Below are positions 38,699 through 50,156 of a DNA stretch of 64,000 nucleotides, one piece after another. Position numbers and translations under genes: made by a program. The stretch spans positions 806,001-870,000 of the forward strand of contig AP026137.1 in NCBI GenBank assembly GCA_030295235.1, written 5' to 3'. The notes below the pieces were generated by a model. It was not told the DNA's origin and did not search any database. It saw nothing but the letters and a program-made list of their open reading frames with translations. The DNA comes from Fistulifera solaris. Lineage: Eukaryota > Bacillariophyta > Bacillariophyceae > Naviculales > Stauroneidaceae. Within the stretch, counting starts at the first letter, position 1. Each line of letters starts with the position of its first letter.

Positions 38699-39919
38699 AT
38701 GGCGAAATTACCACCCAATGCGCGATCTACCGACCCTCCGCCCTCGCCATTGGAGAAAATTCTGAGCCTTCTCGAAGGCTGTGAAGAACCGAATATTGTG
38801 GCTTCCCGCAAATATTATATGAAAGACTTGATGTCCTATGTTCCTAAAGCCAGAGAGGAACGCATGAAAGCGAATATTACGACGCGATTGGGTCCGGTCA
38901 TTCGTTGTTACACGGCCCCGGAACGCGTTCTTTTTGGGAGCCGCGCGTGCTGGTTGCGGAGTGCGCCCTGTTTGATTTATTCCTTGACGCTGCTTTTTTA
39001 TGTTCCAAAACACGGTCTTTTGGTCGAATCGACGTCGCCAGAATTTTGTGATAACTTTTTGGCGGAACATCCCGGTGTACTGGAATTTTGTATCAAGGTT
39101 CTCTTTTGGCGGAGTCATGATCCGGAAATATTTGTCGAACTGGAAGATTTGCGACAACGGAATTTGATTTTTCCCGGTTATGTGTATGAACAAATGCAAG
39201 ATAGTGCGGTTCGGATTTTAGGAAGATATGTCAATGGCAGTGTGAGACAAGTCGAAGATATGGCAATTTCCGACAAATCAGACGAAGATGCCCGAAAGAC
39301 AATGGAGCAGTATAGTTTCGAAAGCCAGGAACGTGCCCTGTGGATTGCAAGTCTTCCTGTCACGCGCAATTTGGAAGGTGATATGAGCTTTGCTGCGAAT
39401 GTTCTGGATGTCATGCTTCATTGCGTGCAAAATCCTGACTTAGCGCAATGTCTTAAGGGATTGTTCGTCATTACCCAGAGAATAACAGTTGCCGCCGATT
39501 CAATAACACCACTCGGTATAAATGCCATGACCAAGCTATGTGAACTCGCGAGCCGTGTCACTGGACAGATATCGGCAAAAACGGCTCTCGACTTAATTCT
39601 AGCCGGATTCAGCAAAGGCATTGACGACGACTTGTTGTGTGAGGCAGTGAACGCGAATATTCTGGAAACACTGTTATCTCTGATAGCAAAATTTACTTCC
39701 AACAATATTGAGGATCCAAGGCAGCAGAGGCTAGCGAGGAAATGTCTCCGAACAACAGGCAAACTGATTCAGGTGCTCAACAATGGGTCCAAATTAGATA
39801 AAACGAGTGACGCTCTTCGCGTTCATGCCAGGCATGCTCGAAAACTGGCAGATTTGCTGGTCAAGAAAGGATGTCAAGAAAGTCAGGTAACGATGATTGT
39901 TCAACTTCTGAAGGAGTGA
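38699..39919 (+). CDS. Helix-rich protein of unknown function (406 residues)
   Basis: An intact ORF with ATG in GTGACATAGATGG context and a TGA stop. The protein is soluble-looking with no signal peptide, and almost entirely Leu-rich amphipathic helix, suggesting an armadillo/HEAT-type fold in the second half (LEGDMSFAANVLDVMLHCVQ onward). I do not recognise a family or catalytic motif. Its 3' flank is the start of an eight-copy satellite whose first copy overlaps the presumed 3' UTR. Confidence 0.75.
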   Translation: MAKLPPNARSTDPPPSPLEKILSLLEGCEEPNIVASRKYYMKDLMSYVPKAREERMKANITTRLGPVIRCYTAPERVLFGSRACWLRSAPCLIYSLTLLFYVPKHGLLVESTSPEFCDNFLAEHPGVLEFCIKVLFWRSHDPEIFVELEDLRQRNLIFPGYVYEQMQDSAVRILGRYVNGSVRQVEDMAISDKSDEDARKTMEQYSFESQERALWIASLPVTRNLEGDMSFAANVLDVMLHCVQNPDLAQCLKGLFVITQRITVAADSITPLGINAMTKLCELASRVTGQISAKTALDLILAGFSKGIDDDLLCEAVNANILETLLSLIAKFTSNNIEDPRQQRLARKCLRTTGKLIQVLNNGSKLDKTSDALRVHARHARKLADLLVKKGCQESQVTMIVQLLKE

Positions 39920-39939
39920 AGTGCGGCGACTTTTCTGTT

Positions 39940-41740
39940 TACACCCTAGACACAATGAATGCGAACAGGGCCCTTCGACGCCAAAAAGGCAACTTTTATT
40001 TTCACGTCGAAAATCCGAGGATCGACATTATGAATTTCCACTATGAAACGGAGTGTTGGTTTACGCCAGCCAAGACTGGATTGTACAGTGGTCATGAACC
40101 GAAAAACAAAAGGTTCCGTTTTGCGTCTCTCGCGTCCTTCCAATGTCATTCAACTGCGAGTATTGATTGTAATTACGAGTAAATAAAGTTGCAACAATGA
40201 TGATTCTGATTTATTTGTTAAAAGTTTCTTTTATTTTCACGTCGAAAATCCGAGGATCGACATTATGAATTTCCACTATGAAACGGAGTGTTGGTTTACG
40301 CCAGCCAAGACTGGATTGTACAGTGGTCATGAACCGAACAACAAAGGGTTCCGTTTTGCGTCTCTCGCGTCCTTCCAATGTCATTCAACTGCGAGTATTG
40401 ATTGAAATTACGGGTAAATAAAGTTGCAACAATGATGATTCTGATTTATTTGTTTTAAAAATTTTTTATTTTCACGTCGAAAATCCGAGGATCGACATTA
40501 TGAATTTCCACTATGAAACGGAGTGTTGGTTTACGCCAGCCAAGACTGGATTGTACAGTGGTCATGAACCGAACAACAAAGGGTTCCGTTTTGCGTCTCT
40601 CGCGTCCTTCCAATGTCATTCAACTGCGAGTATTGATTGAAATTACGGGTAAATAAAGTTGCAACAATGATGATTCTGATTTATTTGTTTTAAAAATTTT
40701 TTATTTTCACGTCGAAAATCCGAGGATCGACATTATGAATTTCCACTATGAAACGGAGTGTTGGTTTACGCCAGCCAAGACTGGATTGTACAGTGGTCAT
40801 GAACCGAACAACAAAGGGTTCCGTTTTGCGTCTCTCGCGTCCTTCCAATGTCATTCAACTGCGAGTATTGATTGAAATTACGGGTAAATAAAGTTGCAAC
40901 AATGATGATTCTGATTTATTTGTTAAAAATTTTTTATTTTCACGTCGAAAATCCGAGGATCGACATTATGAATTTCCACTATGAAACGGAGTGTTGGTTT
41001 ACGCCAGCCAAGACTGGATTGTACAGTGGTCATGAACCGAACAACAAAGGGTTCCGTTTTGCGTCTCTCGCGTCCTTCCAATGTCATTCAACTGCGAGTA
41101 TTGATTGAAATTACGGGTAAATAAAGTTGCAACAATGATGATTCTGATTTATTTGTTAAAAAATTTTTATTTTCACGTCGAAAATCCGAGGATCGACATT
41201 ATGAATTTCCACTATGAAACGGAGTGTTGGTTTACGCCAGCCAAGACTGGATTGTACAGTGGTCATGAACCGAACAACAAAGGGTTCCGTTTTGCGTCTC
41301 TCGCGTCCTTCCAATGTCATTCAACTGCGAGTATTGATTGTAATTACGAGTAAATAAAGTTGCAACAATGATGATTCTGATTTATTTGTTAAAAATTTTT
41401 TATTTTCACGTCGAAAATCCGAGGATCGACATTATGAATTTCCACTATGAAACGGAGTGTTGGTTTATGCCAGCCAAGACTGGATTGTACAGTGGTCATG
41501 AACCGAACAACAAAGGGTTCCGTTTTGCGTCTCTCGCATCCGTCCATTGTCATTCAACTTCGAATATAATTATATTTACGGATAAGTTAAGTCGCAACAA
41601 TGATGATTCCGAACTACTAGTTAAAAGTTTCTTTTATTTTCATGTCGAAAATCCGAGGATCGACATTATGAATTTCCACTATGAAACGGAGTGTTGGTTT
41701 ATGCCAGCCAAGACTTGGATTGTACAGTAGTCATGAATTA
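39940..41740. repeat. Eight-copy tandem satellite, period 233-235 bp
   Basis: The landmark GTCGAAAATCCGAGGATCG begins at 40006, 40241, 40476, 40711, 40944, 41177, 41410 and 41644. Units are nearly identical in the middle; the last two have diverged and the eighth is truncated near 41735. Each full unit ends with GTAAATAAAG, containing an AATAAA polyadenylation-type hexamer, and an AT-rich tract. Short ORFs of up to about 82 codons repeat with the unit, but stops fall at different places and no start context is consistent, so I treat them as incidental. It lies directly after the 38699-39919 gene. Confidence 0.9.
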
Positions 41741-42136
41741 CTATTGTTTCATTTGTCGAGATGCCTCTCACCGCCTTTGACATCACAACAAAGCAATGTT
41801 GATTTCATTACCATCCTTTGTTCGTCCCTTTATACTAAATACGCAAAAGGCCGCGCTATTGAAATACGGAGTAGAGATATACGGAGTAATAGATGACTTG
41901 TTTCTGTCAGAATTTCTGTCTACCTCAAAGCTTTAGAATTTTCTTTCGACTAAAACATTTCACACAGAATTTCCGTTTAAGAAAAAACTGTATTTATTTC
42001 CTTGACGACGTGACGACGATGGTACTGTATACAAAGTAATAAAGCGATTGAAAGGATTAACGATTGCTTTTGCTTGCATTTTTCTTACTCCGTACCATCA
42101 ATAAAGACGTCAAAACTTAGTGAAACATACTATTAA
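41741..42136. other. Intergenic region upstream of PRP16
   Basis: About 400 bases without a gene. It contains two TACGGAGTA words (41865, 41879) and the reverse word at 42086, otherwise nothing recognisable. Presumed promoter of the helicase gene. Confidence 0.35.
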
Positions 42137-45100
42137 ATGTCGGAAGCTCGCAAAACTGATAGAGAAGAACAGAACACTCCGCATCGCCTGACGTCTTTGC
42201 TTCCGTCCACCGGAGGAGGTCTCCTGCCAGGGACCGCCGCAATATCCAATTCAGGAAAGTCGCTGCTGGGCTTGGATCAATTGGCGGCTGCCAAACGGGA
42301 CGAAAAGAAAAATAATGAGCGCAAAAACTACCGGAGGCCTATGGATGAGACGCCATCGCATCCCGGTGGAGTGAATCGCGAAGTTCAAGCCATGAAACGA
42401 CACGTCAAGAAACCGTTCGAAGGAGGCAACAATCGACAATATCAAAATTTGAATCGATATTATGAACACCATCAAAGAGAAAGAGACAATAGAGAGAACG
42501 GCGACAGAGGTCGACAGGGAAGCTACGACGATAGAGGAAGACAAAGAGATTCTGAGGATCGAGGAAGACGTGGTGATTATTATGACAGAAGGGACCGTCA
42601 TCAGGAAAGTAATTGTCGAGATAGATATCGTGAAGATGACAGGAGGTCTCGAAGTCGAGACTACGATCGGAAGGACAGGAAAAGGAATCATGACGAAATG
42701 CCTGCTCCGCCCAATCGTCCTTCGACTGTCACACCTTCTTTTTCAAAAAACGCACGATCCGTCTCAGCCCGCGGAAGAAATGAGCACAACAATTCTAGAA
42801 CGGATCGATCGTTTTCGGCAAGTACACAAAGCCGCTACGGGGCTTCTGTGGATGCACCTACCCCGATGAGGATGCCACCACCGGCGCGCCCCCCATCGCA
42901 AATACCGACGTCGTCTTGGGATGTCGAAACGCCCGCTCGCGCCCAAGCAAGTGACGACCCGGACCATGCTTTGACTTCTCCTGGTGATAAAACGTTTGAG
43001 CGTCAATTTTATTTGCAAGAAGATGAAGGTCATTATGTACAGGATGCGGATGAGGGTGACATGGGTCGCTTCTTATTCAACAATCCAAAGATTGAAGCTC
43101 GTGAGAAAGAAATGGAACAAAAGAGGCAACAAAACGCGACGCTATCTAGAAGAAATCCTAGACGATCTGCAATGGAAGATGACCAGGAGGCTTGGGAGAA
43201 TAATCGACTGTTGTCTTCCGGGGCTGCAGTAACGGGGGAAGTTTCTTTGGATATGACAATGGAAGAGGACACGAGGGTGACTTTAATAGTGCACCAAGTC
43301 AAGCCGCCTTTCCTGGATGGACGCGTTAGTTTCTCAACTGTTCGCGAAGCTGTTCCCACGGTGAAAGATGCCAGCTCCGACTTTGCAAGGATGGCGAGAG
43401 AGGGATCGGAAACTTTGCGATTCATTAGGGCCAATAAAGATAAAAATGCCATGCGACAGAAATTTTGGGAATTGGGTGGAACTAGAATGGGCGACGCTGT
43501 TGGAATAAAGGAGAGCGAGAAGCTCAAAGACGAGCAAGAGGAAGATAATGTAGCCGAAGAGAACGCTGATGGTGAGATCAACTACAAGAAAAGTACTGGT
43601 TTCGCTGAGCACATGAAGAAGAATAAAGATGGTCCTGTCTCCGATTTCGCAAAGCAGAAGTCGATTCGTGAACAGCGAGAGTTTTTACCCGTCTTTACAG
43701 TCCGCGAAGAACTGCTGAATGTGGTGCGGGAAAACAACGTTGTTGTTATTGTGGGTGAGACAGGATCTGGAAAAACGACGCAGTTGACTCAATACTTAAT
43801 GGAAGAAGGCTATTGCGAGTTGGGATTAGTAGGATGTACCCAGCCGAGAAGGGTGGCAGCTATGAGTGTCGCTAAGCGAGTGAGCGAAGAAGTAGCCGCT
43901 TCAATTCTGGAGAAAGGCGGAACGTTGGACGAGAAAGCAGATCTTGGAGGTATCGTTGGTTACTCGATCCGTTTCGAAGACTGCACTGGTGAGCACACGT
44001 TAATCAAGTATATGACGGACGGAGTTCTACTCCGAGAAGGTCTGAACGATCCTGATCTGAATAAGTACAGTGCGATAGTGTAAGTGCATCGCGCTTGTCA
44101 GTGCTGGTTTGTTGTCACATCGGTCTCACTTTTTTGTTGACGCTTAGGATGGACGAGGCTCATGAGCGAAGTTTGAACACTGACGTTCTTTTCGGAATAT
44201 TGAGAAAGGTCGTGGCCCGGAGGTCGGATTTGAAACTAATCGTAACCAGTGCAACATTGAGTGCCGACGTGTTTAGCGATTTCTTCGGAGGAGTTCCGGT
44301 CTTTCGTATTCCAGGGCGAACATTTCCTGTTGAAACATTTTTGCGAAATCTGTGCAAGAGGACTACGTTATGGCTGCAGTCAAACAAGCTATGCAGATTC
44401 ACTGTAACAGTCCTCCCGGGGATATTCTTATCTTCATGACTGGGCAGGAAGATATTGAAGGAACTTGTCAGGTTCTAGCTGAAAAAATGGAAAAGCACGC
44501 AGCAGATTCATCACCCTTGCTTATACTGCCCATGTACAGCCAGCTTCCAGCTGATCTCCAAGCAAAGATATTCCAAGCTGCTCCAGAGGGTACCAGAAAG
44601 TGTATCGTGTCCACCAATGTCGCTGAAACGAGTCTAACGGTTGACGGCATTAAATATGTGATTGACGCCGGATATTTCAAACTGAAAGTATACAACCCAA
44701 AAATTGGAATGGATGCGTTGCTGGTGACTCCCATCAGTAAAGCGAACGCAAAACAGAGACAAGGTCGCGCAGGAAGAACGGGGAAAGGATTTTGCTTCCG
44801 TCTTTACACGGAGATTCAGTTTCGAAATGAAATGATGGAAAATACTGTTCCCGAGATTCAAAGAACTAATCTGAGCAATGTCGTCTTGCTCCTCAAATCA
44901 CTTGGCGTTAAAAACTTGCTCGACTTTGACTTTATGGATCCTCCTCCCCAAGATAATATTATGAATTCCATGTACCAGCTATGGATTCTCGGAGCACTGG
45001 ACAATACTGGTGACCTGACTGAAACAGGTCGACGAATGGTTGAATTCCCTTTGGACCCGCCGTTGAGTAAAATGTTGCTTTATTCACATGACCATGGATC

Positions 45101-45883
45101 CTGCTCTGCTGAAACATTGGTGATTGTCAGCATGTTGTCTGTACCCAGTGTCTTTTTTCGGCCGAAAGATCGAGAAGAGGAAAGTGATGCTGCACGGGAG
45201 AAATTTTTGTACCCGAATCCGATCATCTTACGCTGTTGAATGTGTATATGAGAGCCAAACAATACAAGTTTGATGCCGCATGGTGCACGCGTCATTTCAT
45301 CCACTCGAAAGGGTTGCGAAAAGCACGCGAGGTCCATGCCCAACTTCTCGATTTGATGAAGCAACAAAAACTTGAGCCTCGATCATGCGGCAATTCGTGG
45401 GATGCCATTCGTAAGGCTATCTGTTCCGCCTACTTTTACAATTCTTCCAAAATCAAGGGAATCGGTGATTATGTCAACATGCTGACAGGTATTCCAGCAG
45501 CACTCCATCCAAGTTCATCCTTGTTTGGATTGGGTTTTACACCGGACTACGTCTGTTACCATGAGTTGATCTCGACAACGAAAGAGTACATGTCCTGCGT
45601 AACCGCAGTAGATGGTGAATGGCTAGCAGAAGTTGGACCGATGTTTTTCTCCGTCAAAGAATCGTACGATAGTATGCTGGCACGTCGTCAAAAACAAAGA
45701 CAAAATCAATCTTCTATGGAGGAAGAACTGCGGAAGAAGCAAAAAGAAGAGGAAGCGAAAGAAGAAGAAATGCGTGCCAAACTGTCGTCTCTTCGTCGCA
45801 GCCAGACCGTTGCTACACCAGGTCGCTCTGCGAATGCAACACCGCGATTCATTCCCAAGAAACGAGGGCGACTCGGTCTCTAG
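42137..45883 (+). CDS. DHX38: Pre-mRNA splicing ATP-dependent RNA helicase PRP16/DHX38
   Basis: PRP16 is the DEAH-box ATPase that remodels the spliceosome after the first catalytic step. Residues 1-500 are R/D/E/S-rich as expected. Then come [10 protein letters not shown] (motif I, near residue 540), [16 protein letters not shown] (DEAH), SATL, the helicase C domain with [10 protein letters not shown], and HA2/OB regions (MTTKEYM-like [19 protein letters not shown]). The close of the protein ([14 protein letters not shown]) resembles the end of DHX38. A 68-nt intron (44080-44147) precedes DEAH; splicing gives [12 protein letters not shown]. One-base losses at T5 44338-44342 and CCC 45212-45214 split the frame; with six T the sequence reads [13 protein letters not shown] as in the family. 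Both look like sequencing errors. Confidence 0.92.
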
Positions 45884-46428
45884 CTGCTGGTAGACCACGT
45901 ACTAAGATATCATGCAGATGGAGCAACGCAGCTCAACGCAGCCAAGAACGGATTACTTGCCGAGCGTCGCATCGGATAAAGAACCGTGCTCTAGCTTCTG
46001 TTTGTTAAGACGTCACGAACTCGAGAGAGGCAACGATGAAGCTGCAGCCAACAAAAGTTCTTAGATCGGTAGTACGGAGTTGTAGACGTTTAGGGTAAAG
46101 TGTTACGTTCAACTATCCATAGTCGTCATAATCACAAGTCTCTTAATGGAGACGCCTTCCTCTACTACTAGCCAAATCTTGGGGTTCGGTACTTCGGTAC
46201 TTATAGTTATACATTTATCGCCTACAGTATCTTCGCTGTGACTATGATGTATGATGTGTGACACCTTTTCCGCATCGAACTGTCCATTTTCGTCACGTGC
46301 CGAAATTCTTTTCGTTTTCATTGTAATGAAAGGGCTCTGAAGATAGTCATTACAAACCTAAGGGCCCTGAAAAAGGCAGACAAACACATACATAAGGAAC
46401 AAAAGGAACCTGGAAAAGACTTACAGCG
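45884..46428. other. Intergenic region, no gene seen
   Basis: About 545 bases between PRP16 and the small mitochondrial-type gene. Only short ORFs without family resemblance; no RNA gene or repeat that I can support. Confidence 0.35.
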
Positions 46429-46890
46429 ATGATTGCTTCGCGAGTTAATGCGAAGAGTCGCCTCGCCGTCGCGCGATGGTTGAGTTCATCGTCAAAGAAT
46501 TCGAACACTATTCCGCCCATGTTAAATGCCCCGCCAGTTTACATTCATCCTCTTTCCCAAATTGTTTTGCTGTACTTCCAAAACGAATGCCACTCCTGGA
46601 TTTGTGCACATAAGTTTGATCGCTCTTTAACCCTTCACCGTGATGGAACGTTTGTGCTACGAAATGGAACGGCCGACGATGCTCCCCGGATTTGGACGTA
46701 TTACGACCCAATGGACAAGAAGCACTGGCTTTCCTACAATAACAAAGACGACATTCAACATCGATTCCTCCTGCAAGATAATTTAATGCCCGCTTGGCAT
46801 GGGAATCGACGCAAGAGCTTGGCGGAACGAGTTCAAGAATCGGTGGTCGCTTTGATGGCAAGTGCCGATCAAGACTTGCGAAAGGAGTGA
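46429..46890 (+). CDS. Small protein with mitochondrial-type presequence (153 residues)
   Basis: An intact ORF. The first 25 residues (MIASRVNAKSRLAVARWLSS) are Arg/Ser/Ala-rich without acids, typical of a mitochondrial presequence. The rest is soluble, with an aromatic core (SWICAHKFDRSLTLHRDGTF, then WTYYDPMDKKHWLSY) and a basic helix near the end. I do not recognise the family. It converges with PSMD9. Confidence 0.65.
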   Translation: MIASRVNAKSRLAVARWLSSSSKNSNTIPPMLNAPPVYIHPLSQIVLLYFQNECHSWICAHKFDRSLTLHRDGTFVLRNGTADDAPRIWTYYDPMDKKHWLSYNNKDDIQHRFLLQDNLMPAWHGNRRKSLAERVQESVVALMASADQDLRKE

Positions 46891-47085
46891 TTGTTTGATG
46901 GCATATCATTGTGCTTCTGAATTGAGTTATCACTTTATCATAAAACATCCAACGAGAAGTTAAATATTACACGGAGCAGTTATTTGTCGTGTTAGCGAAA
47001 TCTCACAAATTCATTGATATATATGCAACGACCTACTGGAACGTCTGGTTTTACAGACGGAAAAAGAGAAATCAGCCTTTATGAT

Positions 47086-47928
47086 TTAGCTTAAATAAGG
47101 CACAATATGACACCCTAGCAAGCCACGGCCGGCCCAAGGTCTTGGACTAAGATGAATCGTGACTATTTCGGTGGTATTCCGTCGGACGGTCAAGGGGATC
47201 GAAGACATTTCGGCCGCCGCTTTGGGAACGATATCTCTCACCGACTTCATCGGATCACTAGTTTCATCCAAAGTAATATTCCCGAATCGCAGTATCAAAT
47301 CGTTTTCGGCCAGTCCTGCTTGGAAAGCCGGGGACTGGGGTTCGACCGAGTTGACACGAGCAAACGGCCGAGAGGGGATCTTTGGAAGAACGGATTGTTC
47401 GTTAGCAGGAGTAATACTGCTAGCTAGAGCAACTGGATTGTCCACTTCAATTTGCATTGCATTGTCGGCCAACAGATTGTCAAATGAGCGATTTTTGCCA
47501 TTCGGGGCACCAGCCACACTCCCATCCCAATTCTTTACCACCCATTTCTTCGAAATAGGGTCATACTTGGGCAATGGTTTCGGCTGTAGTCGAGCTTCCA
47601 GTTCGGCTTTTTCTTCGAGGGCTTTGTTGGGGTTTTGAAGAGCGGCTAGTTGTTGTAACGTTCGTTCGATATTCTGCATAAGACCTTTGTGATCCGTCCG
47701 AATGACACTGAGTCGACCTCGTAACGTCCTGGCTCGATAAACATCAATATCGGCTCTTGGAAATCCTTCTGCATCGGTCAAAGGAGTGTCGACGCCCATG
47801 GGTTCACCGTTCGATCGATCGTTCAATTCCGATACGACAGCCTCCGCTTCGAGCTCGAGCGATTGACGCTGTACATTGAGGCGCTGGAGCGAATCTTTCA
47901 CCTGCTGAATGAGGTCCTGACTTGTCAT
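47086..47928 (-). CDS. PSMD9: 26S proteasome assembly chaperone PSMD9/Nas2
   Basis: PSMD9 (p27, Nas2) helps assemble the proteasome base by holding the Rpt ATPase C-termini through a PDZ domain. The 280-residue ORF from ATG at 47928 (MTSQDLIQQV) has the N-terminal coiled helix pair (SLQRLNVQRQSLELEAEAVV, GFPRADIDVYRARTLRGRLS) and a C-terminal PDZ domain (FARVNSVEPQSPAFQAGL to RPWAGRGLLGCHIVPY), the family signature. An upstream in-frame extension to 48087 lacks sense and is not used. Its frame is uninterrupted, unlike many neighbours. Confidence 0.9.
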   Translation of the reverse strand: MTSQDLIQQVKDSLQRLNVQRQSLELEAEAVVSELNDRSNGEPMGVDTPLTDAEGFPRADIDVYRARTLRGRLSVIRTDHKGLMQNIERTLQQLAALQNPNKALEEKAELEARLQPKPLPKYDPISKKWVVKNWDGSVAGAPNGKNRSFDNLLADNAMQIEVDNPVALASSITPANEQSVLPKIPSRPFARVNSVEPQSPAFQAGLAENDLILRFGNITLDETSDPMKSVRDIVPKAAAEMSSIPLTVRRNTTEIVTIHLSPRPWAGRGLLGCHIVPYLS

Positions 47929-48101
47929 ATTTTCCGACAGGATATTTGCATAAACGGTACTGGTATAACTGCTAAACGAAAGGAATGCTCTTGGAGCTTG
48001 GAGAGGTTCTTGTCGATACAGAAATGGGCAAGAATCAAGACGAACTGCATCGAAACGATGAGAAAGAAAAAAAATGTACTGTAACAAATAAATGCAAAAA
48101 A

Positions 48102-48174
48102 TGGAGGATAGATGATTCGAACACCTGACCTATCGCATGCAAAGCGATCGCTCTGCCAACTGAGCTAAACCCCC
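48102..48174 (-). tRNA. tRNA-Ala (anticodon UGC)
   Basis: A 73-nt cloverleaf on the minus strand: acceptor GGGGGTT paired with ATCCTCC (one U-U mismatch), D-stem GCTC/GAGC, anticodon stem ATCGC/GCGAT with loop TTTGCAT (anticodon TGC), T-arm AGGTG-TTCGAAT-CATCT, and discriminator A. It has the G3-U70 wobble pair that identifies alanine tRNAs. No intron. Confidence 0.93.
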
Positions 48175-48602
48175 TTCCAGACTGATTTGGGGATCTTTAA
48201 ATTCTTGTACTTGTTTTTACAATAACAATTACGGAGTATCTCAAGCTAGGCATTACTCAGTATAATCTTGAAACTGCCAAACAAGAGCATTTTCTCAAGC
48301 TAGGCATTACTCCGTATAATCTTGAAACTGTTTAACAAGAGCATTTTGTAAAAAGTTTTAACCGGTTTCTGTTAAAGACTACTACGTAGTCTATTGATCT
48401 TATGATAGTGACGATAGTGACATTTGTACTTGTAGGTGAAACGGAAGCTGGCTCTGAGGTCTAAGGTTGCCTCTAGATTGTTGACTGACTTCTGGCAACT
48501 AGGTCTACTGTACTGGTAATAAGAAAAACTCTCAATGTACAAGAATGCAAAACGAAGCTCAAAGCATATCAGACTAAAACCTATGAAGCCATCTACGACT
48601 AA
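48175..48602. other. Intergenic region with a 54-bp direct duplication
   Basis: No gene seen. Two adjacent copies of a segment of about 54 bp (48239-48293 and 48294-48347) start CTCAAGCTAGGCATTACT and end AACAAGAGCATTTT, with only a few differences. The second copy contains TACTCCGTA. Confidence 0.6.
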
Positions 48603-49399
48603 CTAACGAATGAATTTGTCCAGGAAACGCTTATGGAAATCGTTCCGTATGGTGTCGTTAATGAACCGCTTCTTCGGCTTGGGTTCATCCTTTGCCTGAT
48701 TCCGAAAGACAACGTCTATCGAAGAATTGATATTGGGTGTTAGGATGCATCGTAGACTCGCTAAAGAATCGAAGTAGGCAATCAAATTATACGTACCATC
48801 ATTCCATTTTCTTTTGATTTGCTGTCCAAACGAATCATTCAAAAGTGGATTTCCAACTAGAGCAGCCTCTTCTTGTCTTTCATTTTCCTCTGCCTCTAAT
48901 TGTTCCTGTTCTTTCCTTTTCGCTTCCTCCCGTTCGGCCCGAATTTTCGCTAATTCCGCTTGCAACGCCGCTTCATCATCTTCATCATCGTCACTGGAAT
49001 CACTATCATCTAAATCCGAGTCCTCCGCGTCCAAATCGCTCTCCTCTTCTTCTCCTCCTCCACCATCTTCTACATCCGAGTCATCGTACTTGGCTTTCAG
49101 CGCCACCTCATCGACTTCGGCCGTTTGTTTCAATAAACGCTGCTGCGCGCGTTCTTCTACGGCCGGATCCAAAGAACGACGACGAATCTTTTGCATCGCC
49201 GAGGCTTCCACTTCTTCTAACGCCAACAAGGACTGGCGGAGCGCCTCTTTTGGTCGACATTGTTGCGGTATTTCAGAGTCGTGTGAGCGGGGGCGGCGTA
49301 AACCGAACGACCCGCCGAAGAGAGTCCTCCGGCGGACCAACCGCCATCTTCCGAACGACCGACGGCGGCTTTCCACGTGGGGCGGTGTGCTGTTGTCAT
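48603..49399 (-). CDS. CWC15: Spliceosome-associated protein CWC15
   Basis: CWC15 is a core component of the Prp19-related spliceosome. The start MTTAHRPTWKAA and TLKYRN match the conserved N-terminus. The middle is a very acidic tract (SDLDAEDSDLDDSDSSDDDE), followed by a helical EREEAKRKEQEQ segment and GNPLLN. The C-terminal block KRKWNDDVVFRN to FHKRFLDKFIR is diagnostic. An 81-nt intron (48796-48716), in frame and easy to miss, sits between KWND and VVFRN; splicing gives KWNDDVVF. One A is missing in the run at 49248-49251 (DQKEALRQS needs five), probably a sequencing error. PRP16, from the same machinery, is nearby, but I infer no operon-like link. Confidence 0.9.
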
Positions 49400-49539
49400 T
49401 GTTGCGTTGTTCCTCTATTCGAAAAATGGGAATGAACGAGCTTGATTATTAGGATTGAATAGAGTTGAGTTAGAAAAAGAGGGGAGCATCAGCTGAAAAC
49501 GAGGGACGGAGGAAAGACGTTCGTGTAAATACCACCACC

Positions 49540-50040
49540 CGCTTTCCTGGGAACGTACCAGGTAAAATTACAACTGGTCCAGATTTTCTGGACCACAGTG
49601 AGTACCGTACCCCCAGATTTCCTGGGAACGTGAAACTACAACTGGTCCAGATTTTCTGGACCACAGTGAATACCGCACCCCCAGATTTCCTGGGAAGGTG
49701 AAACTACAACTGGTCCAGATTTTCTGGACCACTGTAAATACTACACTCCCAGATTTCCTGGGAACGCGAAACTACAACTGGTCCAGATTTTCTGGACCAC
49801 TGTAAATACTACACTCCCAGATTTCCTGGGAACGCGAAACTACAACTGGTCCAGATTTTCTGGACCACAGTGAATACCGCACTCCCAGATTTCCTGGGAA
49901 CGTTAAATTACAACTGGTCCAGATTTTCTGGACCACTGTGAATACCACAGCCCCAGATTTCCTGGGAACGTGAAAATACAACTGGTCCAGATTTTCTGGA
50001 CCGCTGTAAATACCGCACCCCCAGATTTCCTGGGAAGGTT
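49540..50040. repeat. 68-bp hairpin minisatellite in CWC15/SRP54 divergent promoter
   Basis: Seven copies at an exact 68-bp period. GGTCCAGATTTTCTGGACC, a perfect 8-bp stem with a 3-base loop, starts at 49576, 49644, 49712, 49780, 49848, 49916 and 49984. A second inverted repeat, CCCAG-ATTTC-CTGGG, lies between them. The block fills most of the space between two divergent genes. ORFs across it on the minus strand are by-products of the period. Confidence 0.9.
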
Positions 50041-50156
50041 GAATAATGCATTCTGAAACGATAATGAATAGAAGACGCGCAAAGCGAATAATATAACATT
50101 GCATTCAGTATTGCAAAGCAATCACTATTTTATTATTACAACAACGCAAACACACC

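Noticed and set aside
40872-41353. Repeated 78-82 codon ORFs in the 234-bp satellite
   Set aside because: Each begins in the AT-rich unit boundary and the stop moves between units (GAAATT versus TAATTA), so there is no sign of protein-level constraint.
49772-50121. Minus-strand ORFs with repeated SRKSGPVV-like words in the hairpin minisatellite
   Set aside because: All three frames are equally open because of the repeat period; there is no consistent start and the sequence is intergenic between divergent genes.
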